64,000 nt of DNA from the NCBI RefSeq assembly GCF_000143145.1, contig NC_014313.1, forward strand, positions 2,666,001 to 2,730,000, given 5' to 3'. Below are positions 16,753-25,820 of the stretch, one piece after another. The number at the start of each line of letters is the position of its first letter. Positions within the stretch are counted from its first letter, which is position 1. Under the pieces are notes generated by a model that had not been told where the DNA came from, made no database searches, and saw only the letters and a program-made list of their open reading frames with translations. The translations under genes were made by a program, and so were the position numbers. The DNA comes from Hyphomicrobium denitrificans ATCC 51888. Lineage in GTDB: Bacteria > Pseudomonadota > Alphaproteobacteria > Rhizobiales > Hyphomicrobiaceae.

Positions 16753-18732
16753 ATGCGCGCTTTCGCCCGCCTGCTCGACTGTCTCGTCTATACGCAAAGC
16801 CGCAATCGCAAGACGGCGCTGCTCGCGCGTTATTTCCGGTCGACGCCTGATCCGGATCGCGGCTGGGCCTTGGCGGCGCTGACGGACGGAATTCCGATCC
16901 GATTGCCGCTGCGGCGCATGGTGGGCGATCTCACCGGTCGTTTCATCGATCCCATTCTGTATCAGCTCTCACGGGATTACGTCGGCGACACGGCGGAGAC
17001 CGTCGCGCTGCTCTGGCCGGACGAGCCGGTGGATTTGATGCGCGTTGAAACTACCTCCTCCGATCCTTCACCGCAGGGAGTGGAACGAGAGGAGGAATCC
17101 GCTGTCCCCTCGACGACGAGGGGGCGGGCGCGGCGTGAAAAGCTCGACGATAAATCGCGGCAACTGTCTCTGGATTTCACCCCCACCCCTGACCCCTCCC
17201 CGCGAGGGGGAGGGGAAAATGAGACAGCGCCTTTAGCGCGCAAAGAACATAAGCAGGAGCGTCGCGCGATCGCTGTGAACGTGGATGATCGCCGATCGCA
17301 AGACGACACCCGTTCAGCTTCTCAACCCCGCTCGGAGATCACAGATCGGGCGCGGAGCGACGTCGGGCACAATTCGGGAGAGCCGGCGTATCTTTCGCTT
17401 GGAAACATCATCGGCGAAATGGCGAACGGGACGGCGGCCGAACGCACCGTGCGTCTCGGGCAGTTCCTGAATGCACTCGATGCCTCTGGGCGATGGGCGC
17501 TTCTGAAGTTGCTCGGCGGCGCTCCGCGTGTCGGCGTTTCGGCGCGTCTCGCACGCACGGCGCTGGCGGAAGCCTACGGACGCGACGTTTCCGAGATCGA
17601 GGAAATCTGGCACGCGCTGGAGCCGCCGTATCTCGATCTCTTCGCGTGGCTCGACGGCAAAGCCGAGCGTCCCGATCCCGGTTCGAAGCCGGTGTTTCGT
17701 CCCGTCATGCTCGCGCATCCGGTCGAGGAAGAGGATTGGCCGAAGCTCGCGCCGGAAGATTTCATCGCGGAATGGAAATGGGACGGCATCCGCGTGCAGA
17801 TTTCGGCGCGCGGCGGCGACGTGCGCATGTTCTCGCGCCAGGGCGACGACATCTCGGGGACTTTTCCGGAAATTCGCAGCGCCTTCGAAGGGCACGATTG
17901 CGTCGTGGACGGAGAATTGCTGATCATGCGCGATGGCGAGATCGCGCCGTTCAACGACTTGCAGCAGCGTCTCAACCGCAAAGTCGTGACGGCGAAAATG
18001 ATGACGGCCTTCCCGCCGCACGTCAGGCTGTACGATCTGCTGTTCGATGGGCCGGAGGATTTACGCGCGCTGCCGTTCAGCGAGCGCCGGGCGCGGCTCG
18101 AGACGTGGCATGCGCGAGAGCATCCGCGATTGACCGACGTGTCGCCGCTCGTCGGCTTCACCACGTTCGACGATCTCAACGTGCTTTGGTCGTCGTCGCG
18201 CGCCGAGGGCATCGAAGGCCTGATGCTGAAGCGTCGCGACAGCGCGTATCAAGCGGGCCGGATCAAGGGCCAATGGTGGAAATGGAAGCGCGCCGCGCTG
18301 ACGCTCGATTGCGTGCTGATGTACGCGCAGCGGGGCTCCGGCAAGCGGTCGTCGTACTATTCCGACTACACGTTCGGCGTCTGGCAGGAGGATACCGGCG
18401 GAGAGCGTCAGCTCGTGCCCGTCGGCAAGGCGTATTCCGGCTTCACCGACGAAGAGCTGCTGCTTCTCGACCGTTGGATCAGAAACAACACCGTCGAGAC
18501 TTTTGGGCCGGTTCGCGCCGTCGCGCCGGGTATCGTGTTCGAGGTGGCGTTCGATGCGGTGCATGTGTCGACGCGGCACAAGTCGGGTGTGGCGATGCGC
18601 TTTCCGCGTATTCATCGCATCCGCTGGGATAAGCCCGCGGCGGAAGCCGACACGCTGGAGACGGTTCTTCGCCTCGTGAGTGGCGGTGCCGAGGTTACCG
18701 CTGAAGGCTCAGCTGACATCGAGGAACGCTGA
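16753..18732 (+). CDS. ATP-dependent DNA ligase (ligase-associated repair type) with inflated linker
   Basis: 659 residues from the ATG at 16753; relatives are usually near 530. Residues 1-90 are the N-terminal DNA-binding segment start (MRAFARLLDCLVYTQSRNRKT). After about residue 205 come GQFLNALDASGRWALLKLL and the adenylation domain with the catalytic Lys342 in EWKWDGIR, then DGELLIM, EGLMLKRRDS and KGQWWKWKR, and an OB-fold end (HKSGVAMRFPRIHRIRWDK). The intervening residues 98-205 are low-complexity and partly encoded by palindromic repeats. It is translationally adjacent to the exonuclease. No Lhr-type helicase or PdeM-type phosphoesterase, the usual companions, is beside it. Confidence 0.93.
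   Translation: MRAFARLLDCLVYTQSRNRKTALLARYFRSTPDPDRGWALAALTDGIPIRLPLRRMVGDLTGRFIDPILYQLSRDYVGDTAETVALLWPDEPVDLMRVETTSSDPSPQGVEREEESAVPSTTRGRARREKLDDKSRQLSLDFTPTPDPSPRGGGENETAPLARKEHKQERRAIAVNVDDRRSQDDTRSASQPRSEITDRARSDVGHNSGEPAYLSLGNIIGEMANGTAAERTVRLGQFLNALDASGRWALLKLLGGAPRVGVSARLARTALAEAYGRDVSEIEEIWHALEPPYLDLFAWLDGKAERPDPGSKPVFRPVMLAHPVEEEDWPKLAPEDFIAEWKWDGIRVQISARGGDVRMFSRQGDDISGTFPEIRSAFEGHDCVVDGELLIMRDGEIAPFNDLQQRLNRKVVTAKMMTAFPPHVRLYDLLFDGPEDLRALPFSERRARLETWHAREHPRLTDVSPLVGFTTFDDLNVLWSSSRAEGIEGLMLKRRDSAYQAGRIKGQWWKWKRAALTLDCVLMYAQRGSGKRSSYYSDYTFGVWQEDTGGERQLVPVGKAYSGFTDEELLLLDRWIRNNTVETFGPVRAVAPGIVFEVAFDAVHVSTRHKSGVAMRFPRIHRIRWDKPAAEADTLETVLRLVSGGAEVTAEGSADIEER
17106..17123. repeat. Palindrome CCCCTCG-ACGA-CGAGGGG inside the ligase linker
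   Basis: Seven-bp perfect arms, translated in frame as part of SAVPSTTRGRA. Lies 55 bp before the family A repeat and 40 bp after another weaker imperfect dyad (17050-17095), so the linker holds three hairpin-forming segments in a row. Confidence 0.6.
17179..17215 (+). repeat. GC-rich palindromic repeat, family A, copy 3, within the DNA ligase CDS
   Basis: Same core as the intergenic copies: ACCCCTGACCCCTCCCC, a CGCGA centre and GGGGGAGGGG. Translated in frame as about TPTPDPSPRGGGE (residues 143-155 of the ligase), without a stop or frameshift. Confidence 0.85.
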
Positions 18733-18847
18733 TCGCTTCGTCATAGTCGGCGAAGGTCGGCACCGAGCCAAGCCTGTCGAAGGCGCGATATTGAGCCTTC
18801 TCGATCCGCAAAAATTCGACCGTCGCTTAAATCACGCCTGGTTCGCT

Positions 18848-18885
18848 CCCCCCGCCCCTAACCCCTCCCCGCCAGGGGGAGGGGA
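18848..18885 (+). repeat. GC-rich palindromic repeat, family A, copy 4
   Basis: CGCCCCTAACCCCTCCCC, a GCCA centre and GGGGGAGGGG, 115 bp after the ligase stop. The 18733-19136 gap otherwise holds only a palindrome near purE; short frames there lack ribosome sites or family resemblance. Confidence 0.85.
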
Positions 18886-19091
18886 ATTGGAGTGGAGAGG
18901 GAAAGACACGGGGGGGGCGCTAGCGTCTAGCTGCGTCAGGCATCATATGAAGCGTATGGGCTTCAGGACGGGCTTCACTTCGGGCCTCGCGGTGGCCGAA
19001 AAACTGGATAATCCTTGTAAATACGGGTTTTCTGCTGTACCGACGCGCTTTCCCTGATTTACGGATTCCGTTAATTCCGATGCGTAATTAG

Positions 19092-19103
19092 GATTACGTA
19101 ATC
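19092..19103. promoter_or_regulatory. Perfect palindrome GATTACGTAATC ahead of purE
   Basis: Twelve-bp perfect dyad 33 bp upstream of the purE start in an AT-richer patch. It could be an operator; no purine regulator site known to me matches it exactly. Confidence 0.4.
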
Positions 19104-19136
19104 GGTCCCGAATTTCCCCTTTGCGAGCCGTGACTT

Positions 19137-19631
19137 ATGACCAAAGCCAAGCCGTTAGTCGGAATCATCATGGGCAGCCAGTCGGACTGGCCGACGATGA
19201 AACACGCCGCCGACGTGCTGGGCGATCTCGGCGTTGCCTATGAGACGAAGATCGTGTCGGCGCATCGGACGCCCGAGCGGCTCTATTCGTTCGCTAAGGG
19301 CGCGAAGGCGGCGGGTCTCAAAGTGATCATCGCGGGTGCGGGCGGCGCGGCGCATCTGCCCGGCATGACCGCTTCAATGACGACGCTTCCGGTGCTCGGC
19401 GTTCCGGTCGAGAGCAAGGCGCTCAAAGGCCAGGACAGCCTCTATTCGATCGTTCAAATGCCGGCCGGCGTGCCCGTCGGAACGCTCGCGATCGGTGACG
19501 CCGGCGCGAAAAACGCCGGACTGCTCGCGGCGCAGATTCTGGCGTTGGCCGACGAAGCGCTGGCGGGGCGGCTTGAAGACTGGCGGCGGCGGCATACCTC
19601 GGAAGTTGCCGAGACGCCGGCGCAAGGATGA
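19137..19631 (+). CDS. purE: N5-carboxyaminoimidazole ribonucleotide mutase, class I
   Basis: Converts N5-CAIR to CAIR in purine synthesis. 164 residues, the standard length. The N-terminal [13 protein letters not shown], then [16 protein letters not shown] with the catalytic His, [15 protein letters not shown] and GVPVESKAL are all present. The stop overlaps the purK start by 4 bp (ATGA), so the two are translationally coupled. Confidence 0.97.
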   Translation: MTKAKPLVGIIMGSQSDWPTMKHAADVLGDLGVAYETKIVSAHRTPERLYSFAKGAKAAGLKVIIAGAGGAAHLPGMTASMTTLPVLGVPVESKALKGQDSLYSIVQMPAGVPVGTLAIGDAGAKNAGLLAAQILALADEALAGRLEDWRRRHTSEVAETPAQG

Positions 19632-20737
19632 CAGCCAACGCCATGACTGCACTTCCTCCCGGCTCGACGATCGGAATCCTCGGCGGCGGACAACTCGGCC
19701 GCATGCTGGCGATGGCCGCGGCGCGGCTCGGATTCAGATCGCACATCTACGCGCCGGAAGCCGACAGCCCAGCGTTCGAGGTCGCGACGGCGCATACGAT
19801 CGCCGCCTACGAAGATGAAGCCCAACTCGCGGCATTCGCGAAGGCTATCGACGTCGCGACGTATGAGTTCGAAAACATCCCTGTTGCAACAGTCGAGTTC
19901 CTGTCGCGGCAGATCCCTGTTCGGCCGGGCGCGAAAGCTTTGGCGTGTGCGCAGGACCGGCTCAACGAAAAGTCGCTGGCACGCGAGCTTGGCGCGGTAA
20001 CGGCGGAATTCGCAACGATCGACAGCCTCGCCGATCTTGAAAAAGCACTCGACGGCGGGTTCGCCATTCCGTCCGTTTTGAAGACGCGCCGCTTCGGCTA
20101 CGACGGCAAGGGGCAGGCAAAAATCCTCGCGCGCAAAGATGCGGCCGCAGCGTGGGCCGCGATGCGCGATGCGCCGTCGATCCTCGAGTCGTTCGTCGAC
20201 TTTCGCGCGGAAGTTTCGATTGTCGCGGCGCGCGCAGCCGACGGAACGTTCGCGGCTTTCGACGTCACCGAGAACGAGCATCGCAATCACATCCTGCATC
20301 GCTCGGTCGCTCCGGCGCGGCTTGCGCCGGATGTCGCCGATGAGGCGATCGTGACGACGCGGAAGATTGCGGAGCGGCTCGATTACGTCGGCGTGTTCGC
20401 GATCGAATTCTTCGTCGTTTCCGACAACGATCGCGACCGTCTGTTCGTGAACGAGATGGCACCGCGCGTGCACAATTCCGGACACTGGACGATCGACGGG
20501 GCGCTAACCTCGCAGTTCGAACAGCATATCCGCGCCGTCGCCGGCTGGCCGCTGGGAGCGACCGATCTCAAGGCAGCTGGCGCCGAGATGATCAACCTGA
20601 TCGGCGATGACATTCTGGCGTGGTCGGAGATTGCGGCCACGCCCGGCTCGTTCTTTCATCATTACGGAAAGAGGGACGTCCGCCCGGGCCGCAAGATGGG
20701 GCACGTCAACAGGCTCCTGACCGCCGCTCCGGGCTGA
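19628..20737 (+). CDS. purK: N5-carboxyaminoimidazole ribonucleotide synthase
   Basis: Makes N5-CAIR from AIR, bicarbonate and ATP, feeding PurE. 369 residues. ATP-grasp features: [17 protein letters not shown] near the N-terminus, [20 protein letters not shown] and [17 protein letters not shown] with metal ligands. It overlaps purE by 4 bp. A second Met seven codons in (MTALPPGST) is an alternative start. Confidence 0.97.
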   Translation: MTANAMTALPPGSTIGILGGGQLGRMLAMAAARLGFRSHIYAPEADSPAFEVATAHTIAAYEDEAQLAAFAKAIDVATYEFENIPVATVEFLSRQIPVRPGAKALACAQDRLNEKSLARELGAVTAEFATIDSLADLEKALDGGFAIPSVLKTRRFGYDGKGQAKILARKDAAAAWAAMRDAPSILESFVDFRAEVSIVAARAADGTFAAFDVTENEHRNHILHRSVAPARLAPDVADEAIVTTRKIAERLDYVGVFAIEFFVVSDNDRDRLFVNEMAPRVHNSGHWTIDGALTSQFEQHIRAVAGWPLGATDLKAAGAEMINLIGDDILAWSEIAATPGSFFHHYGKRDVRPGRKMGHVNRLLTAAPG

Positions 20738-20862
20738 GCAAGCCTGCAGCCAGCCAGCCGGGGCCAGGCAAAAACGGCCCTGGTCATCGCTGCGCCCTCC
20801 GGCCTTTCGCCCGATTGCCAATCTTCACCGTGTTTGCTAGAAGGGCTGAAGAAATCCACGCT

Positions 20863-20896
20863 AGCTCTGGTGGCGAAGCCCCGGAGCTGGTGTTTT
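20863..20896 (+). terminator. Probable terminator after purEK
   Basis: AGCTCTGG-T-GGC, loop GAA, GCC-CCGGAGCT: eleven pairs with one bulged T, followed by GGTGTTTTTG. It lies 126 bp past purK and just before the rpsU promoter region. Confidence 0.55.
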
Positions 20897-20938
20897 TGTG
20901 CATTCAAACCGTCGAAATTCTATAGAGGATACAACCGC

Positions 20939-21331
20939 TTGCAGGTTCTCGTTCGCGATAACAATGTTGATCAGGCTCTGAAGGCGCTCAAGAAAAAGCT
21001 GCAGCGCGAGGGCGTCTTCCGTGAAATGAAGCTTCGCGGACATTTCGAGAAACCTTCCGAGAAGAGAGCGCGCGAAAAGGCGGAAGCCGTGCGCCGCGCC
21101 CGCAAGCTGGCTCGCAAGAAACTGCAGCGCGAAGGTCTTCTGCCGAGCAAGCCCGCAACGGCTCGCGGTGGTCCGGGCGGCAAGGGCGGTCCGGGTGCCG
21201 GTCGTGGTCCGGGTGCCGGTGGCGCGGGCGGCGGTTTCCGCGGCGGCCAGTCGGGCGGCGGATTTAACAGCGGCAGCGGCGGCGGTTTCAATAGCGGTAG
21301 CGGAAGCAGCAGCGGCGGCAGCAGCTTCTAA
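20939..21331 (+). CDS. rpsU: 30S ribosomal protein bS21 with long Gly/Ser-rich C-terminal tail
   Basis: 130 residues from a TTG start at 20939, chosen because the family N-terminus (M/L)[19 protein letters not shown] begins there and GAGG lies 10 nt upstream. The ribosomal core runs to about residue 75 ([26 protein letters not shown]). The last 50 or so residues are repetitive Gly/Ser/Asn/Arg (GGGFNSGSG twice). bS21 normally ends near residue 70-75, though some alphaproteobacteria carry extensions. No Cys. The gene stands alone with its own terminator. Confidence 0.93.
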   Translation: MQVLVRDNNVDQALKALKKKLQREGVFREMKLRGHFEKPSEKRAREKAEAVRRARKLARKKLQREGLLPSKPATARGGPGGKGGPGAGRGPGAGGAGGGFRGGQSGGGFNSGSGGGFNSGSGSSSGGSSF

Positions 21332-21363
21332 GACGTCCGGTATTTCTGTGCGGAATTTGAAAA

Positions 21364-21390
21364 GGCTCGCGATGTTTCGCGGGCCTTTTT
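21364..21390 (+). terminator. Rho-independent terminator of rpsU
   Basis: GGCTCGCGA / TCGCGGGCC (nine pairs, one G-T) with a four-base loop, followed by TTTTT, 32 bp beyond the rpsU stop. Confidence 0.88.
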
Positions 21391-21415
21391 CATTTGGCGC
21401 TCAATTATTTTGCGC

Positions 21416-22234
21416 TCATTCCGCGGCGGTCGCCTGCGCTGCGCGCAACTTGTCGATCCAGCCGTTGATGATCGCAAACGTCGTCTCGTCGTGCACCGCA
21501 TGTCCGACACCCGGAAGCGTGACGATTTCCTTCGGCTCGTTGGCGGCCGCGAACACACGCCGGCCCATCCCGACCGGCACGACGTCGTCGGCTTCGCCGT
21601 GCACGACGAAGATCGGCGCGTGGACGTCGCGGATGTAGCGCAGCGACTCGTATCGATCCTTCAGCAGCAAGCTGACCGGCAGCCACGGATAGAATTGCTC
21701 GGCGAGATCCACCATCGACGTGAAGGGGCTGTCGAGGATCACGCCCGAGACTTTTTTGTCGGTCGCGACCTGCGCGGCGACGCCGGTACCGAGCGACTCT
21801 CCATAAAGAATGACGTCGCGCGGGCTGACGCCTTCGTTGAGCAGCGCATCGTAAGCGAGCTTGGCGTCCGCGATGTTCGCCACTTCCGACGGCAATCCGG
21901 TCGAGCCGCTATAGCCGCGATAGGACAGCATGAAGATGCCGCGTCCGCGGTTGAGATAGCGGCGGATGCTGACACTTCGGTATTCGAGCGCGCCGCCGTT
22001 GCCGTGAAAATAGAGAAGCGTCGGCTGTCCGGGCTGCGCCTTGCCGTACCAGGCGATCAGCTTTTCGCCGTCAGGCGTCGTGAGGATGCGCTCTGCAACA
22101 TCGGGAAGCCCGGCCGCCTGCGGAAGCGTGCGGGATGGCTCCGGGAAATAGATGAAGCGGCGTTGGGCATAGTACATCACTGCAGAGGCGACCGCGTAAA
22201 GTCCAACGCCGATGATGATGATGGTCTTGAGCAA
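21416..22234 (-). CDS. Membrane-anchored alpha/beta hydrolase (Bem46/ABHD13-like)
   Basis: 272 residues from a TTG start at 22232-22234, with GAGG 8 nt upstream. An N-terminal hydrophobic segment (TIIIIGVGLYAVASAVMYYA) is likely an uncleaved anchor. The QRRFIYFPEP motif follows, typical of the Bem46 group. Catalytic features: oxyanion YFHGNGG, nucleophile elbow GESLG, an Asp in GEADDVVP, and the His in GVGHAVHD. Substrate unknown. It is convergent with rpsU. Confidence 0.88.
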   Translation of the reverse strand: MLKTIIIIGVGLYAVASAVMYYAQRRFIYFPEPSRTLPQAAGLPDVAERILTTPDGEKLIAWYGKAQPGQPTLLYFHGNGGALEYRSVSIRRYLNRGRGIFMLSYRGYSGSTGLPSEVANIADAKLAYDALLNEGVSPRDVILYGESLGTGVAAQVATDKKVSGVILDSPFTSMVDLAEQFYPWLPVSLLLKDRYESLRYIRDVHAPIFVVHGEADDVVPVGMGRRVFAAANEPKEIVTLPGVGHAVHDETTFAIINGWIDKLRAAQATAAE

Positions 22235-22298
22235 GACTGCGCCTCAGGCTGTCGCAGCGCGGAATTCAAGTTCAGATCGTCGGTGTTCACAAAGTGTC

Positions 22299-23678
22299 CT
22301 AGCGCACCAAATATCCGATGCGGTTTCCGCAACGCTCGCGAATGGCTTCCAGTGCCGCAAATATATCGAGACCATGCATCGGTACGCCGGTTTCGATGAC
22401 CTGTTGCTGATTTTGACGTTGCAGTTCGAGATAGATCGGTTCGGCGGTTTTGTGAAGCATCGCGACGACGGCGACGGTTTTCCGCGGCATGTTCGAGGGG
22501 ACGCGCGGGAACACCGACGATAGCGTCTGCTTCGCGCCTTCGGAGAAATGCGAGGAAAAGCGCCCGAGCAACGCCACAAGCTTGATCGCGGAGGTTTCTT
22601 CGAAGCGATAGTTGTAGCGCTCCATCCACTCGAAAATCTTGTCCATCGTGAAATCCTGCAGCCTGATGTTGGCTGTCTCACGATAGTCCTGCCATTCGGC
22701 GACGAGGTCGAAGCTCGATTCCATGTCGATGTCGGCGGGCGCGAAGGTCATATCGGTTGCAACGCCGACGCGATCGAGAAAATCGCGGTTCTTGCGGCCG
22801 ATGTGCGTCGGATACTTCGGTAGAATAACGCTGCCTTCGCTCGCCTGCGAAAACGCCAGCCGCACCAGCTTCGAGCAGAAGAGATTGCGTGTCTCGTCCG
22901 TGCGCATCGAGAAGTCGTACAGGATGCGCTTGCCACCTCTGACGCGCGAGGCCGCGACGTAATCGAAAATCGATTTTGCCGCGCGCGCCGCGAAGTCGGC
23001 GTCGCGATTGCGGTAAAGCACGGCGCGCACGATGTGGTGGTCGAGCGACTTGCCGAGCGCGTTGATGATCGCGCCGTCCTCGATCAGGCTTTCCACCATC
23101 CAGTGGCTGCCCTGCTCGTCGATGTGAACGATGCCGATATGGCTGAACTGGCTGTCGACGTCGCCGATGCGTGCGATGGCGGCGCTGTTGTGCGCGCGCC
23201 CGCGAACGAGAATGACGTCGCCCGACTGGAACGCCACCGACCTGCCGTCGCGATAGAATGCGTAGTTGATCAGGGTGTTGTTTTCTTCGCCCGTGAAGCC
23301 GCGCAGCAGATAGCCCGGATCGCTGGTATTCGGCTCCATGCTCGCGATTTCGCCGAGCATGTCCGACACATAGCGCAGCACGCGGAAGACGTCGCGAAAG
23401 CCCTGGACGGCGGCGGGCGTCATCAGGCCCAGCATTTCGTAATGCGCCAGTTTCTCGCGCAGGCCGACGCGCAGGTCGAAGATCCGGTACATGACCGCGG
23501 GCGCGACTCTGGCGATGCTTACGACGTCATAGTCGTCGAAGCGGGCGGCGGCGGCCTGTTCGTAGATGCAGTTCAGGTTGCGTTCGAGGAGCGCCGAACT
23601 GGTGACAGGCGAAGCAGCGAGGATCTCGATTCGCTCAAGATCATTTTCAAATGACGACGACGCCACGGGAGCCAACAC
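22299..23678 (-). CDS. YiiX/YebB-type permuted papain-like cysteine hydrolase
   Basis: 459 residues; the start is taken as the GTG at 23676-23678 with GAGGG upstream and is uncertain. The middle carries the permuted NlpC/P60 arrangement: FQSGDVILVRGR, FSHIGIVHIDEQGSHWMVES (catalytic His, acidic partner), and later RNLFCSKLVRLAFSQA with the likely catalytic Cys. Flanking regions are helical and family-specific. Such proteins are thought to cleave amide or thioester bonds of lipids or peptides. There is no signal peptide. It follows pntB by 119 bp on the same strand. Confidence 0.78.
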   Translation of the reverse strand: MLAPVASSSFENDLERIEILAASPVTSSALLERNLNCIYEQAAAARFDDYDVVSIARVAPAVMYRIFDLRVGLREKLAHYEMLGLMTPAAVQGFRDVFRVLRYVSDMLGEIASMEPNTSDPGYLLRGFTGEENNTLINYAFYRDGRSVAFQSGDVILVRGRAHNSAAIARIGDVDSQFSHIGIVHIDEQGSHWMVESLIEDGAIINALGKSLDHHIVRAVLYRNRDADFAARAAKSIFDYVAASRVRGGKRILYDFSMRTDETRNLFCSKLVRLAFSQASEGSVILPKYPTHIGRKNRDFLDRVGVATDMTFAPADIDMESSFDLVAEWQDYRETANIRLQDFTMDKIFEWMERYNYRFEETSAIKLVALLGRFSSHFSEGAKQTLSSVFPRVPSNMPRKTVAVVAMLHKTAEPIYLELQRQNQQQVIETGVPMHGLDIFAALEAIRERCGNRIGYLVR

Positions 23679-23797
23679 GCAAAACCCTCAACCACGGAAT
23701 GCTGCGCTTATAGCAGACCAAGACAGCTGTCGCGCAGGGTGTGCAGCGATGGCTGCACACCTGTTGCAGATCAGCCCCGGACGGCGCGCAGAAGGTC

Positions 23798-25213
23798 CTA
23801 ATGGGCGAGCGCTTTAACAATCTCTTCCGTCATTTTCTTGGCGTCGCCAAGGACCATGACGGTATTGTCGCGGTAGAAGACCGGGTTGTCGATACCCGCA
23901 TAGCCGGACGCCAGCGAGCGCTTGTTGAAGAACACGGTCCCGGCTTTCCAGACCTGCAGGACGGGCATTCCGTAGATCGGAGAGGTCTTGTCCTCTTCCG
24001 CCGCTGGGTTGACCACGTCGTTGGCGCCGATGACGTAGACGGCGTCGGCCTGGGAGAACTCGCTGTTGATGTCTTCTAGCTCGAAGACCTCATCGTAGGG
24101 GACGTTGGCTTCCGCCAGCAGCACGTTCATGTGGCCCGGCATACGTCCCGCGACCGGGTGGATGGCGTATTTGACCTCGACACCCTTCTTCTTCAGGGCA
24201 TCGGCCATTTCGCGAAGGGCGTGCTGGGCCTGAGCGACCGCCATGCCGTAGCCCGGGACGATGATGACCTTGCCGGCGTTGCCGAGCACGTAGGCGGCGT
24301 CTTCGGCCGATCCGAGCTTGACGGGTTTCTGCTCGCCGCCACCTGCGGCCGCTGCCGTCTCGCCGCCGAAGCCACCGGCGATCACCGACAGGAACTGGCG
24401 GTTCATGCCCTTACACATGATGTAGGACAGGATGGCGCCGGACGAGCCGACGAGCGCGCCGGTGATGATGAGCGCGATGTTGCCGAGCGTGAAGCCGATG
24501 CCGGCGGCGGCCCAGCCCGAATAGGAGTTCAGCATCGAGATGACGACCGGCATGTCGGCGCCGCCGATCGGGATGATGATCAGGATGCCGACCAGCAAGG
24601 AGAGCAGCACGATCAGCCAGAACAGGAACGCCGATCCGCCGGACTGGATGAAGCTGTAGATCACGAAGATCAGGATCAGGCCCAGCGCCGCATTGATGAG
24701 ATGACGCGCGGGGAGAAGGATCGGCTTGCCGGACATACGTCCAGACAGCTTGGCGAACGCGATAACCGAGCCCGTGAACGTGATGGCGCCGATGGCGACA
24801 CCGAGCGCCATTTCGAACAGGCTACCGCCCTTGATGCCGAGCGCGGGATTGGCCGGATCGACCAAAATACCGAACGCCGACGGCGCGTAGAGGGCGCTGG
24901 CCGCAACGAACACGGCGGCAAGACCGACGAGCGAATGGAAGGCCGCGATCAGCTCGGGCATCATCGTCATCGGGATTTCGCGCGCCGTCTTGGCGCCGAT
25001 GAAGCCGCCGATGCCGAGGCCGAGAACGATCAAGATCCAGGATGTCGCCGTCGGCGCCGCGAGACCGAGCGTCGTCAGGATAGCGAGCGTCATGCCGATG
25101 ATGCCGAACAGGTTGCCCTGTCGCGATGTCGCCGGGCTCGACAAGCCTCTCAGCGCCAGAATGAAGAGCACGCCCGCGGCGAGGTAGGATAATGCGGCGA
25201 CGTTGGCGCTCAT
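23798..25213 (-). CDS. pntB: Proton-translocating NAD(P)+ transhydrogenase subunit beta
   Basis: 471 residues. The N-terminal half has multiple membrane helices (ALSYLAAGVLFILALRGLS onwards). The C-terminal domain III binds NADP(H): KVIIVPGYGMAVAQAQHALREM, HPVAGRMPGHMNVLLAEANVPYD and YVIGANDVVNPAA are the standard motifs. It works with PntAA and PntAB to drive NADPH formation with the proton gradient. AAGGAT lies 7 nt upstream of the ATG. An unrelated exported-protein gene separates it from pntAB. Confidence 0.97.
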   Translation of the reverse strand: MSANVAALSYLAAGVLFILALRGLSSPATSRQGNLFGIIGMTLAILTTLGLAAPTATSWILIVLGLGIGGFIGAKTAREIPMTMMPELIAAFHSLVGLAAVFVAASALYAPSAFGILVDPANPALGIKGGSLFEMALGVAIGAITFTGSVIAFAKLSGRMSGKPILLPARHLINAALGLILIFVIYSFIQSGGSAFLFWLIVLLSLLVGILIIIPIGGADMPVVISMLNSYSGWAAAGIGFTLGNIALIITGALVGSSGAILSYIMCKGMNRQFLSVIAGGFGGETAAAAGGGEQKPVKLGSAEDAAYVLGNAGKVIIVPGYGMAVAQAQHALREMADALKKKGVEVKYAIHPVAGRMPGHMNVLLAEANVPYDEVFELEDINSEFSQADAVYVIGANDVVNPAAEEDKTSPIYGMPVLQVWKAGTVFFNKRSLASGYAGIDNPVFYRDNTVMVLGDAKKMTEEIVKALAH

Positions 25214-25265
25214 GACGGTATCCTTTGACGGCAGGGGATTTCGGAGTTCATGGCGGAGGTGCGCA

Positions 25266-25820
25266 TCAGTTCAGCGCCTCCGTGCGGCTCTCGGGAAATT
25301 CTTCAGCGACAAAATTCGGGTAAGCTTCGCGCAGAAGCGCGATCTGCTGCTGTTCGCTGACCCGCACGAGATACCAGGTCTCGTCGTCGATCAGCGCCAG
25401 GGTGTGCGTTGAGACTTTGAAGCGCTTGCCATCGATGGCGAGCGCAACCTCGGTCGGGATCAGAGCATAGGGCTCGCCTTGCGGCGTCTCTTTGAACGCA
25501 GCGTTCTGGACGTCCATGCTGAACGCTTCGAACGGAGCTTCCTCCAGCGCCGATTTCAGCAGTTGCAGCATCGTTTCGCGAATGACGGCGGCATCGACAT
25601 TGGACTTCTTGGCGAGAAGGTCGAAAATTCTCGGCGGCACGGTTTGCGAAATGCGGTCAATGTTGGCGGACTTGATGGCACCGTTGAAATCGCTGACCGT
25701 CGCCGAAAGCGACGCCTTCTCGGCATCGTTCAGCCCGCGCGCATGACTTGCGCCAGCCAGCGCCAGCGTGAAGGCGATGGCCGCGCCGAAGATGCGGAAA
25801 ATCGCGCCGAGCCCGGTCAT
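25266..25820 (-). CDS. Exported protein of unknown function inside the pnt operon
   Basis: 184 residues. The N-terminus [23 protein letters not shown] is a signal peptide with a likely SHA cleavage, so the protein is periplasmic. The remainder is soluble alpha/beta: a helical part ([28 protein letters not shown]), then strands ([29 protein letters not shown]), reminiscent of an NTF2-like cone fold though I cannot confirm that. Its ATG overlaps the pntAB stop by 4 bp and it ends 52 bp before pntB, so it is translated as part of the transhydrogenase operon. I know of no transhydrogenase role for such a protein. Confidence 0.8.
   Translation of the reverse strand: MTGLGAIFRIFGAAIAFTLALAGASHARGLNDAEKASLSATVSDFNGAIKSANIDRISQTVPPRIFDLLAKKSNVDAAVIRETMLQLLKSALEEAPFEAFSMDVQNAAFKETPQGEPYALIPTEVALAIDGKRFKVSTHTLALIDDETWYLVRVSEQQQIALLREAYPNFVAEEFPESRTEALN

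Noticed and set aside
15731..18732. Non-homologous end-joining (Ku/LigD) locus
   Set aside because: No Ku gene and the ligase lacks polymerase or phosphoesterase domains; it is the exonuclease-paired ligase type.
18947..19057. A 36-codon frame (MKRMGFRTGF...) between the ligase and purE
   Set aside because: ATG start but no ribosome site, no recognisable composition bias and no family; could be real but not supportable.
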